From: Candidatus Eiseniibacteriota bacterium
Lineage (GTDB): Bacteria; Eisenbacteria; RBG-16-71-46; CAIMUX01
DNA: 64,000 nucleotides
Assembly (NCBI GenBank): GCA_016712505.1
Contig: JADJQY010000002.1
Location: 186,001 to 250,000, forward strand
Reading direction: 5' to 3'
This document shows positions 16,316 through 24,827 of the stretch, one piece after another. Under the pieces are notes generated by a model. It saw nothing but the letters and a program-made list of their open reading frames with translations, was not told the origin of the DNA and made no database searches. Both the position numbers and the translations under genes were made by a program. How positions within the stretch are numbered: position 1 is the first letter of the stretch; every line of letters starts with the position of its first letter.

Positions 16316-17202
16316 ATGAAGAAACTTCTAGTGGCTACGATGGCTCTCGCGGCTGCGAGTGGCGTTGCGAATGCCGGCCCGAATGCCGGTGGTACGCTCG
16401 TCCTGCACGCCAACACCGCCATCGTCTACACCCCGACACGACGAACTACTGCGGCCAGGGCGGTCTCACCGTCTGCGACGCGGCAGTTTCCTCGGTGACC
16501 GGTGCTGATCCGGTCGTGTTCTTCGCGGTTGCCGCTTTCCCGGCCGCCAGCAGCCCGCGCCTCGCGGGTCTGACCTTCGGCGTCGCCTACGACGCCGCGG
16601 TCACGCTTGCTGCTTACGGAAGCTGCGGTGACTTCGAGCTCACGACGGGTGCCTGGCCGAACTCGGGTGAGGGCACGGCCATCACCTGGAACACGGCCCA
16701 GACCAGCCACCTGACCGAGGCTTACTGGTTCGCCGGCTACAACTACTACTCGCCGGCCCCGGCGAACTTCGGCCTGACCGCCCACCCGACCCAGGGTGGT
16801 AAGTTTGCCGATGACGCCGTCCCGGCCAACCTGGACGACATCAGCGACTACGGCCGTCTCGGCTTCGACAACCAGGGCTCGGCTCCGTGCCCGACCGTTG
16901 TCACGCCGACCGGTGCCTGCTGCCTCCCGAACTTCGGACCGTGCGTGGTTGTCCGCGCCGACGAGTGCGCGCAGGCTGGCGGCGTCTACCAGGGCGACGG
17001 CAGCGACTGCGATCCGAATCCGTGCCCGCCGCCGCCGGCGACCGGTGCTTGCTGCATCGGTTCGGACTGCACGATCACGACCGCTGAGGACTGTGCGGGT
17101 ACCTGGCAGGGTGCCGACACGACCTGCGATCCGAATCCGTGCGCCGTGGTTGCGACCGAGTCGAAGACCTGGGGCGCGATCAAGGCTGATTACCGCAAGT
17201 AA
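16316..17202 (+). pseudogene. Exported Cys-repeat protein, frameshifted (paralog 2)
   Basis: AAGGAGG lies nine bases before ATG 16316. The signal peptide (MKKLLVATMALAAASGVANA) is followed by GPNAGGTLVLHANTAIVYTP. At a C4 run (16431-16434) the sense moves to the -1 frame (DTTNYCGQGGLTVCDAAV) and runs to 17202. One extra C would give 295 residues. Two C-terminal Cys units begin GACC and end CDPNPC. Similarity to the intact gene at 17797 covers the signal region and the central YWFAGY and FGLTAHP stretches. An unlabelled 261-bp leader precedes it. The function is unknown; it is probably abundant at the surface given the strong ribosome site. Confidence 0.7.
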
Positions 17203-17236
17203 TCGGACCTGATCGAACGTCCAGTTCGCTTGAGGC

Positions 17237-17269
17237 GGGCGGGTCAGCAATGACCCGCCCGTTTCGTTT
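17237..17269 (+). terminator. Rho-independent terminator
   Basis: GGGCGGGTCA (17237-17246), loop GCAA and TGACCCGCCC (17251-17260) form a perfect 10-bp stem with a GNRA loop, followed by GTTTCGTTT. It lies 35 bp after the stop of the paralog-2 gene. Confidence 0.9.
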
Positions 17270-17643
17270 GCCCGCGGTTTTCATACCTCTCGCGCACATC
17301 TTCCGCCAAACAAGACGTGGCCGATTTCAGTCTTGCGCCCTCCGAATCGCGGAGGTTACCTTACCCCCGGGTGAGAGACTGTGCGTCTGGGATCGCTATT
17401 CCTTCGGTCCAACCGAATCGCAACCACCGTCGAGCGAAGTTCGCGATGATCGCCCCCGCAGCGATTGGAGCGGGCCCTGAGTGCCCGCCGCGAGCGTTCG
17501 ACCGGAGTTGCCGTTTGGGGCGGGAGCGAACGCAGGGATGCACAAGCGAAGCGCGGATCGGTCGGCCTCCCCGACGAGGGGAGACGCCCGGAACGCAGTT
17601 CCCGAACGCGCTCTTGGGGTGCAAGGTGGTTCCCGCGCTGAAA

Positions 17644-17692
17644 CTTCCGGTGCGAACCGGAGGTACTGGCGGCAGGCCTTTCTGAGGTCTGC
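17644..17692 (+). promoter_or_regulatory. Two adjacent hairpins in the long leader of the gene at 17797
   Basis: The first hairpin (17644-17663) has an 8-bp stem closed by a GCGA tetraloop. The second (17672-17692) has an 8-bp stem with a 5-nt loop. A third stem, CTCCCC/GGGGAG, lies near 17566-17582. Together they suggest a structured RNA leader in the 594-bp gap 17203-17796. No known riboswitch consensus was recognised, and the rest of the gap contains no convincing gene. Confidence 0.4.
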
Positions 17693-17796
17693 GTCACGGC
17701 AACGGCACCAAGGTGGTGATCCGGCCCGTACACGGGATCGGACATCCGGGCCCTGAGATGGCCGGAGGAATCGTCCTTTTCGAGGAGGCGACGAAG

Positions 17797-18609
17797 ATGA
17801 ATGCCGGAGGGAGGGCAATGAAGGCCAGTGACATGACGATGGGGGCAGCGTGCAGATCCGCCGTGGTGGGTCTTGCCGCGGTGGTGGCTCTCGCCGCGAC
17901 TGCGTTCAACGCGTACGCGGGCAAGAACGCCGGCGGATACCTCGTGTTCTACACCAACGACTCCGTGGTCTACACCTCGGATGACGAGCCGTACGCCGGC
18001 AAGTCCGGTGTGACCTGCCCCGAGGACACGCAGTTCCCCTGCCCGCCGTACGACGGCAACAACTGCTCCGCGAACAAGTCGATCGTCCAGGCGGCGGCGA
18101 GTTCGACCAAGACGAACGACTACGTGGTCTGGTGGCTTCTTGCCGGTTGGCCGGAGGAGACCTGCCCGCGGCTCGCCGCTCTCCAGTTCGGGATCCAGTA
18201 CGACCCAGCCAAGGTCTCCATCAATTCGTCGGGCACCGATGCGGACTTCGAGTTGACCACGGCCCGCAACGGCAACGATTGGCCGGCCCCGGGCTCCGGC
18301 ACGGCGCTCACCTGGAACAGCCCGCGCACGTCGCACCTGAAGGAAGTCTACTGGTTCACCGGCTATGTCTACGCGGAGGCGGCGACCTTCTCGGTGGCGA
18401 TCCACCCCGCGGGGAACAGCTGGCCGGTGTTCGGCGATGACGACACCCCTGCCGGGCTGGACGAGATCGGAAATGGCTACGGCGGTACGCCGAACGTCAA
18501 CTTCCTGCCGGTCCTCGGACTGGCCGGGAGCCTCGATGGCAACAACGGGGACATCACCCCGACCCGCAGGCAGACCTGGGGCGGCGTCAAGGCGCTCTAC
18601 GGCAGGTAG
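17797..18609 (+). CDS. Exported protein, intact paralog 3 of the Cys-repeat family (no Cys repeats)
   Basis: ATG 17797 follows GAGGAGG at a spacing of about 9; ATG 17818 is a second choice. The 270-residue product has a signal peptide ending near AFNAYA. It then has GKNAGGYLVFYTNDSVVYT, matching paralog 2, and the shared core (RLAALQFGIQYD, ADFELTT, GTALTWN, YWFTGYVY). It lacks the C-terminal GACC units but ends with the same WGGVKALYGR-type tail as paralog 2 (WGAIKADYRK). Because it reads through the region where paralogs 1 and 2 are shifted, it supports those shifts being mutations or recoding sites. Confidence 0.7.
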   Translation: MNAGGRAMKASDMTMGAACRSAVVGLAAVVALAATAFNAYAGKNAGGYLVFYTNDSVVYTSDDEPYAGKSGVTCPEDTQFPCPPYDGNNCSANKSIVQAAASSTKTNDYVVWWLLAGWPEETCPRLAALQFGIQYDPAKVSINSSGTDADFELTTARNGNDWPAPGSGTALTWNSPRTSHLKEVYWFTGYVYAEAATFSVAIHPAGNSWPVFGDDDTPAGLDEIGNGYGGTPNVNFLPVLGLAGSLDGNNGDITPTRRQTWGGVKALYGR

Positions 18610-18698
18610 TCCGGGCAAGGCTGGGATAGATTGGCTGAAATCCGTGAGCGAGCTGCAGACGGTCTTGGGAGGCGCTTGATCTGATCCCGAAGCGGCGA

Positions 18699-18714
18699 GA
18701 AGGTGTACACCTTC
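18699..18714. other. 16-bp perfect palindrome
   Basis: GAAGGTGTACACCTTC reads the same on both strands and lies 120 bp before ATG 18834. It could be a dimeric regulator site or the stem of a small hairpin. No second copy was noticed nearby. Confidence 0.4.
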
Positions 18715-18766
18715 ATCCTGAGACGACGATGTGCGGTACCCGTTCCCCGGAGTGAGAGCAGAAACG

Positions 18767-18799
18767 ATGGCGCGGCGCGCGAAAGCGTGACCGCGCCAT
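18767..18799 (+). terminator. Terminator-like hairpin
   Basis: ATGGCGCGG (18767-18775) pairs with CCGCGCCAT (18791-18799) across a 15-nt loop, followed by TCTCGTATCTC. The stem is strong, but the T tract is poor. Confidence 0.4.
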
Positions 18800-18833
18800 T
18801 CTCGTATCTCGGCAGTAGAACGTGAGGGAGTGC

Positions 18834-20426
18834 ATGGCGCGACGCCGGTTCGCCGATCGAAGAAGAATCAGATTCGGAACATGGTTCGCCGGTGGCCTCC
18901 TGGCCGTCGCGGCCCTCCTGGGTGGGATTTCCTGCGCGCGGAACCAGGCGCCCAAGGTGCTGGTCATCGGCCTCGACGGGGCTACCTGGGAAGTGCTCGA
19001 GCCCTGGATCGAGGCGGGCGAGCTCCCGAATCTGAAGGCGCTGCGCGATCGCTCCGCCTGGGGCACCCTCAACTCGATCATTCCCTGCCTTTCTCCGCCC
19101 GCCTGGACCACCGCGGTGACCGGGGTGAATCCCGGGCGGCACGGCATCTTCGACTTCCAGACCCGCATCCCGGGCGGCAAGGTCGTGACCGAGACGGCGA
19201 ACAGCCGGCGCGTGGCGCCGATCTGGATGTGGCTCAAGGACAAGGGGCCTCGCTGCGCGATCGTGAATGTGCCGATGACCGCGCCGCCGGACGAACTGAA
19301 CGGCGTGATGATCTCGGGCCTGCCGCATGTCCCGGCGAGTTCCTTCGCCTACCCCCGTGAGTTTCAGGAGCAGCTCGAGGCCGAGGGGTACCGCGAGTAC
19401 CTCGACAAGATGGAGATGAAGATCCCGGAAGGGGAGGAGCAGGGGGTCTTCGACCACCTGATGGCGACCCTGAAGATGCGTGGTGAGATGGTGAAACGGC
19501 TTTACGCCGAGAAGAAGTACGACTTCTTCTGGGTGGTCTTCACCGAGACCGATCGGGTCCAGCACATGTTCTGGAAGTACGACGATCCCGAGAGCCCCAA
19601 CTACAAGCCGGAAGCGGCGGCCCGCTTTGGCGGTTCGATCAAGAAGCTCTGGCTGGAGCAGGACCGGGTGCTCGGAGAACTGCTGGCCATGGTCACCCCG
19701 GACACCTGGGTCCTGGTGGTCTCGGACCACGGCTTCGGACCGATGCACCATGAGTTCCGTATGGGGAACTACCTCCGCGCTGCGGAATCGGGGTTCACTG
19801 CCCCCGAGGTCGCCGAGGTGTTCGGACTCGATCGCTGGGACGCCTCGCGGCTCTACATCCGGAAGGCCGGGGCCGATCCGGGAGATCTCTTCCTGAGCGA
19901 GGAGGAGCGGCGTGCGCTCCAAGCCAAGCTGATCGGCGCCTCGCTTCGCGCGACCGATCCTGAGACCGGCCAGAAGCCGGTGCAGCACGCCTGGCGAGAC
20001 GACGAGGTCTACGTGGGCGGCATGGTCGAGAAGGCGCCGTACGTCTCCTACCTGGCCAATCGCGGCTGGTTCATCACCCAGGGGGACATCGACACCGGCT
20101 ACAAGCTGCCGGCCTACGGTGATGTCACCTCCACCCTCTCGGGCTGGCACCTGATGAACGGGATCTACATGCTGGCCGGACCAGCCAGCCAGCCGGGAAA
20201 GAACCCGAAAGTCTACAGCCTGTTCGACATCGTCCCGACCTGTCTGTACCTCCTCCGCCAGCCGATCCCGCAGGACGCGGAGGGGAAGGTGATGGAGAAG
20301 GCGCTCGCCCCGCAGTTGCTCCAGAAGGTCAAGCAGGTCCGGGAAGGGCTGCTCGACGAGGAGAATCGCGAGCAATCTCCGGAAGAGCGGGAGAAGCTCG
20401 GGAACCTGCCCTACATGAGCGGCTAG
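18834..20426 (+). CDS. Alkaline-phosphatase superfamily phosphodiesterase/nucleotide pyrophosphatase
   Basis: ATG 18834 follows GAGGGAG. The 530-residue product has an N-terminal membrane segment (GTWFAGGLLAVAALLGGISC) that may be a lipoprotein signal, although the lipobox is weak. It then has the two-metal AlkP-superfamily set: GLDGATW, nucleophile region SPPAWTTAVTG, TETDRVQHMFW, VSDHGFG and SGWHLMNG. Such enzymes hydrolyse phosphodiesters or transfer phospho-groups in the periplasm; the substrate is not predictable. Its stop TAG shares a CTAG with the stop of the convergent gene. Confidence 0.85.
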   Translation: MARRRFADRRRIRFGTWFAGGLLAVAALLGGISCARNQAPKVLVIGLDGATWEVLEPWIEAGELPNLKALRDRSAWGTLNSIIPCLSPPAWTTAVTGVNPGRHGIFDFQTRIPGGKVVTETANSRRVAPIWMWLKDKGPRCAIVNVPMTAPPDELNGVMISGLPHVPASSFAYPREFQEQLEAEGYREYLDKMEMKIPEGEEQGVFDHLMATLKMRGEMVKRLYAEKKYDFFWVVFTETDRVQHMFWKYDDPESPNYKPEAAARFGGSIKKLWLEQDRVLGELLAMVTPDTWVLVVSDHGFGPMHHEFRMGNYLRAAESGFTAPEVAEVFGLDRWDASRLYIRKAGADPGDLFLSEEERRALQAKLIGASLRATDPETGQKPVQHAWRDDEVYVGGMVEKAPYVSYLANRGWFITQGDIDTGYKLPAYGDVTSTLSGWHLMNGIYMLAGPASQPGKNPKVYSLFDIVPTCLYLLRQPIPQDAEGKVMEKALAPQLLQKVKQVREGLLDEENREQSPEEREKLGNLPYMSG

Positions 20427-22639
20427 CGCGGCGCTCCCGGATTCTGGATCGCGGCGCGGAGCTGCTCCAGCGCGCCGAGTCGCGCCGGGTCACTGGCTGC
20501 AGCGGCGATCGACTCTGCGAGGACGCGCTCGGCGCGCGCGCGGTCGCCCTGCTGGACCAGGAGCTGCACCAGCAGCTGCACGATGGCCGGGCGCCCGGGG
20601 GCCAGAGCCTGGCAACGCTCGAGCGCCGCGATCGCGGGTGCATTCTCACCGCGCCGGCCGTGGTAACCGGCCCGGAGCCAGTGCGGGAGGACGATGTCCG
20701 GTCGGGTGCGCTCCGCCCAGGAGATCAGGCTGTCCGCCTTGGCCCACTGTTGCTGATCCATCGCCACCACGATGCCCGGGGTCGCCTCGTCGAGCGGATC
20801 GCCCTGCGGGAGCCGCATCTCCGGCGGATAGAGCGAGTCTTCCAACCGCCGCTCGAATTCCTCCACCCCCTCGAGATTGGTCCGGGCCACGACATAGTCG
20901 GGCTTGAGCCGCAGAGCGCGGACGAAGAACGGCTTGGCCTCCGGGATGCGACCCATCACCACCAGCAGCTGTCCGAATTCATTCAGATAGAGCGGGTTGT
21001 TCGGACGCTGGTTCACGATTCGCGCCATGTAGTCCGCGGCGAGTGCGGCGTCGCTGCGCGATTGGGCCAGGCGGGAGAGCGAAAAGAGGGTCGGGACGTG
21101 GGTGGAGTCGGCCGCGAAGGACTTCTCCAGTTCCTCGCCCGCGCGGTCGGGAAGCTGATCCCGCATGTAGGCTGAGGCGAGGGCGACGCGCGCCTCGGTG
21201 TTCCGCTCGTTCGCGCGGAGCGATTCGTTGAGGAGCCCCGCGACCTGCCGCGCGCCCTCCTGCTGTCCCACGGCCGCGGCGAGCAGGCGGAGATCCTCCG
21301 AAGGGTTTTGCAGCTTGGCGGTGGGGGCGAGAAGGCCGAGGGCGAGCGAGGCGACGACCCCGCCCCCCGCGATCACTCCCGATGCGCCGCGGAGAGCGCC
21401 GCTGGTCAGGGCGACCCCTCCGAATGCGCAGAGCGCGGTCAGGGCCAGATGCCGCGTTGCCGCGGAGGTCGGGCCGAGGAGGCAGGCGAGCAGCACGGCC
21501 AGCCCCCCGGCCGTCCAGGTTCGAGCCTCGGGGCGCCCACGAGTGGCGTACCAGCCGGCCAGGCCCAGGCCGAGCCACAGGGCGAAGAGGTAGACCGTGA
21601 AGGCGAGTGGCGGAAACTTCCGGCTGAGCAGGAAGGCGGGGGAGTGGCTATCCGGCACCGGGAAGCACCCGATCGTGGCCGCGGCCTTGGTCAGGAGCAC
21701 CCCGAGGGTGTTGACCGGGTTCTCGACCAACTGTTGAAAGCCACGGACGGTGAAGAACCTCAGCAGGTCGCCGGTCGTTCCCTCCCGCTGGAGCGCCTCC
21801 CAGGCTTCGGAGCGAAGCGCGCCCTCGTCGGTCGCGGACGGCGGGGCGAAGCTCCGCTGGGTCCCGCCCGTGGTCGGGTCGAAGGCGTCGCGGAAACTCA
21901 CGCCGCTCCCCCAACTCAGCGCCGGGGCTCCGCCCGGGGCGGCGGCGTGCGCGAAGATGAACAGCCCGGCGAGCAGGAGAGTGGGAAGGGCGAGCGCGGC
22001 CAGGGCGGGGAGGCGCGCCGGTTTCGGGGTCGCTCCGAATACGCCTCGAACCCGCAGTCCCAGCAGGGCGAGAAACGGCAGCGGCATCAGGATCGTCCCG
22101 ACTGCCAGGACGATCCCCTCACCGACCCGCCACCCTGCGCCGGAGGACGCCTGCGCTCGGTTGTCGTCCGCGCGATCGGCCAGGTAAAGCGCCGCCGTGA
22201 AGGCGAGGGCGGCGAGCGAGACCGGAATCAGCCGCGCGGCGAACACCGCTCCAAACGGATCGATGGCGTGGAGCAGCCCGGCCGCGAGCGCCGCGACTCC
22301 TCCGAACCGACGGCGGACGAGCAGCACGAGCAGGAGGGTCGTGAGCGCCTCACAGGCCGCCTGGACCGGCACCACGCGTCCCGGGAGCTCCCGCGCGCCG
22401 CCGGGGAGCAGGCTGAGCGCCCGCGGGTAGAGCGGCGAGCCGTAGGGAAGGGCCTCGGTGGAGGTTCTCTCCTCGATGGCGTTGACCGCTGCCTGGTAGG
22501 AGCCATCGGCCAGCGTCGGTCGCGTGAGCAACGGGCTCTGGGCGACTCCCAACCCGATCCAGAGTCGCAGGGCGAGACAGAGCGCCGTCACGCCGAGCAA
22601 TGGTAGCCAACCGCCCTGATTTCCCGTACGTGCCCGCAC
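20423..22639 (-). CDS. Polytopic membrane protein with C-terminal TPR repeats (GT-C-like)
   Basis: GTG 22639 has AGGAGG seven bases upstream. The 738-residue product has about nine or ten hydrophobic helices in residues 10-450. A soluble TPR-rich domain follows (ARVALASAYMRDQLPDRAGE, then NNPLYLNEFGQLLVVMG). The N-terminal layout, with a first long periplasmic loop, is that of GT-C glycosyltransferases, but no clear acidic donor motif was identified. Hence 'GT-C-like'. Two more membrane-TPR proteins are encoded at 24828 and 27137. Confidence 0.6.
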   Translation of the reverse strand: MRARTGNQGGWLPLLGVTALCLALRLWIGLGVAQSPLLTRPTLADGSYQAAVNAIEERTSTEALPYGSPLYPRALSLLPGGARELPGRVVPVQAACEALTTLLLVLLVRRRFGGVAALAAGLLHAIDPFGAVFAARLIPVSLAALAFTAALYLADRADDNRAQASSGAGWRVGEGIVLAVGTILMPLPFLALLGLRVRGVFGATPKPARLPALAALALPTLLLAGLFIFAHAAAPGGAPALSWGSGVSFRDAFDPTTGGTQRSFAPPSATDEGALRSEAWEALQREGTTGDLLRFFTVRGFQQLVENPVNTLGVLLTKAAATIGCFPVPDSHSPAFLLSRKFPPLAFTVYLFALWLGLGLAGWYATRGRPEARTWTAGGLAVLLACLLGPTSAATRHLALTALCAFGGVALTSGALRGASGVIAGGGVVASLALGLLAPTAKLQNPSEDLRLLAAAVGQQEGARQVAGLLNESLRANERNTEARVALASAYMRDQLPDRAGEELEKSFAADSTHVPTLFSLSRLAQSRSDAALAADYMARIVNQRPNNPLYLNEFGQLLVVMGRIPEAKPFFVRALRLKPDYVVARTNLEGVEEFERRLEDSLYPPEMRLPQGDPLDEATPGIVVAMDQQQWAKADSLISWAERTRPDIVLPHWLRAGYHGRRGENAPAIAALERCQALAPGRPAIVQLLVQLLVQQGDRARAERVLAESIAAAASDPARLGALEQLRAAIQNPGAPR

Positions 22640-22901
22640 CCTGCAACCTCCTGACCGTGGATCGCCGCATCCCTACTGGGGCGAACCCGGGATCGCCCGC
22701 AGCAGCGTCATCTTCGCTGCACCGGACCGTGGAATCAACACGCTAGCCAGGAGGAGGGCGGAGACCGTCGGAAACGCGCCGTCGACCCAGGCGGTTCCCC
22801 CCGTCGCCGGTAGCCCAGGACGTACAGCGCGCGGTAGACTCTGGTCAGGTCGGCCAGGTCCCGCGCGATCTGCCACTGCGCCCCGGGAGAGGAGAAGTCT
22901 C

Positions 22902-24704
22902 ATGTCAGATCGGACCGTGAAGAACCACCTCCGAATCGTCCACCTAGCTGCAGCGCTGTCGTTCTCGACTTTTCAGCACTCCGTTGCCGTAGGGGGAACG
23001 TCTCCGTTGGTGACCCCAAACGCAGCAGGCGTCGAGGTTGTCCCCGGCGAGTGGGCTGGGGACCCCGTCAGGGGGGCGCCATGGATCCCGTCGAGGGGGG
23101 CCGAAACAAAGCAGTACCCCTACCTTCCTGGGTGGCCGAACATCGAGGAGATCCTGATCTTCGACCCCTACGGAATCGTCTTGAGCGATCTGGATGGCGA
23201 TCAAACGCAGGAGGTGATCGCGGGTTCAACCGACGGGAAGCTCTACGTCTGGCGCCCGGACGGGACCACCTTGCCGGGCTGGCCCGTCGACCTTGGAACC
23301 TACATTCAGTCGAAGGTTGCGGTGGCGGACCTGGATCTAGACGGCGACCGTGAAGTGATCGTGGCCTGCCGGAACGGGATCGTGGCGGCGTACCGGCTCG
23401 AGGGAACTCTGATGCCCGGGTGGCCGAAGACTGTGGGCCAAGGCTACGGCACGATTGCCCCAAACATCTATGACCTGGACGCCGACGGTGTTCCGGAGAT
23501 CCTCTGGAGCGCCCGGACGAAGCTACATGCCTGGCGCGCCTCGGGCAGCGTGGTGCCGGGTTTTCCCATCACCATCAGCGAGCAGATCACAGGCACACTC
23601 GCGATCGCAGACGTCGCGGAGGGCGAGGCTCCCGAGATCTTTGCCGTCACGCTTCAGGGCTCGCTTTTCGCCTTTCGTGCGAATGGGACGACCCTGCCTG
23701 GATGGCCCGTTCACTTTGGCTGGGAGACCTCCTGGGCTGCGCCGTCAATCGGCCCACTTCTGGACAATGGCCGAAAGCAGATCCTCGTCGTGGGCTCGAA
23801 CGGGACCGCGGGCACGAACATTTTCGGCTACGAGGCAGACGGGACGCCGCTTGCGAACTTCCCGATCAACTACCCGAGCCTCCAGACCTATTCCTGCCCG
23901 GTGCTGGCGAATGTAGATGCCGACAAGCAACTCGAGATATTCAACGGGGGAAAGGTTGATGGCCCCTCGTTCTGGGCATGGAACCACGATGGTTCATTGC
24001 TCGACGGGTTTCCACAGAACGCGGCGCCCTTCCTTGAGGGTTCGACAGTTGTCGCCAACCTCGATCGGGATCCGGCGCTTGAGGTCATGATCGCGGACAA
24101 CTTCAATCCCGGAAAGATCTTCGCCTACAACGCCGATGGTAGCGAGGTCCTGTACTACCCGATCCTGAAGCCGCACTCGTGTGGGCCATCGAGTCCCTCC
24201 CTTGGGGACGTGGACAACGATGGTTACATGGACATCGCGATGACGATGTCGAGCGGCTGGTTCGGCGTCTGGCGTACGACCACGCGGTGGCGACCGGAGA
24301 CGGCGGAGTGGCCGACCATGTTTCACGACAACTGGAACACGAATCAGTACGGCTTCCGTGAGCCGACCCCCGGAGGAGGCGCGATGTCGAAATGGCCGGC
24401 GGCACCGTTGGTCGATATCTCCGATCTCCGGCCTGAACCGTGGCTCGTGGTGGGCAGGCATACGGTAGATGGGGCATCCCTTAGCCTCCGGCTCGACCAG
24501 AGATCGGCTGTCCGGGCTCGCGTCGTCGGGGTCGATGGGAGGATTGTGCGGCAGCTCGGTAGCTGGATCGCAAAAGCCGGGGAGACCGAGATCGCCTGGG
24601 ATCATCGCGATGCCGTTGGACGCGAGGTCCAGGCTGGCGTGTACTTCGTCCAAGTGGAAGCTCAGGGATCGAGCGCATCTGCTCGCATCGTTGTAATGCG
24701 CTGA
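22902..24704 (+). CDS. Secreted FG-GAP/VCBS-repeat protein with FlgD-like tail
   Basis: The 600-residue protein starts at ATG 22902 after GAGAGGAGA. Repeats with calcium-loop cores fill residues 85-480: DLDGDQTQEVI, DLDLDGDREVIV, DLDADGVPEIL and DVDNDGYMDIA, each followed by an aromatic W/Y-rich strand and GWP. This is an integrin-like beta-propeller. The last 80 residues (ending VQAGVYFVQVEAQG, then ARIVVMR) form the FlgD-like domain that acts as a sorting tail. It is probably a surface or extracellular protein; the ligand is unknown. The 262-bp upstream gap shows no clear promoter beyond a TAGACT at 22835. Confidence 0.8.
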   Translation: MSDRTVKNHLRIVHLAAALSFSTFQHSVAVGGTSPLVTPNAAGVEVVPGEWAGDPVRGAPWIPSRGAETKQYPYLPGWPNIEEILIFDPYGIVLSDLDGDQTQEVIAGSTDGKLYVWRPDGTTLPGWPVDLGTYIQSKVAVADLDLDGDREVIVACRNGIVAAYRLEGTLMPGWPKTVGQGYGTIAPNIYDLDADGVPEILWSARTKLHAWRASGSVVPGFPITISEQITGTLAIADVAEGEAPEIFAVTLQGSLFAFRANGTTLPGWPVHFGWETSWAAPSIGPLLDNGRKQILVVGSNGTAGTNIFGYEADGTPLANFPINYPSLQTYSCPVLANVDADKQLEIFNGGKVDGPSFWAWNHDGSLLDGFPQNAAPFLEGSTVVANLDRDPALEVMIADNFNPGKIFAYNADGSEVLYYPILKPHSCGPSSPSLGDVDNDGYMDIAMTMSSGWFGVWRTTTRWRPETAEWPTMFHDNWNTNQYGFREPTPGGGAMSKWPAAPLVDISDLRPEPWLVVGRHTVDGASLSLRLDQRSAVRARVVGVDGRIVRQLGSWIAKAGETEIAWDHRDAVGREVQAGVYFVQVEAQGSSASARIVVMR

Positions 24705-24827
24705 GCTTCCAAGCTACTCCCTTTTGAGCAGCCGCAAAGTCCGGAAGGCTCGAACGCCCTCGTGGAGGTGAGTATCACCGCGGTCCGGGCAGCTTCGCTA
24801 CCACTCCAGTCGTGAGGATCGATATTG

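Noticed and set aside
22673..22903. Minus-strand 76-residue frame as a gene
   Set aside because: No homology, no ribosome site, and it lies in the upstream region of the FG-GAP gene.
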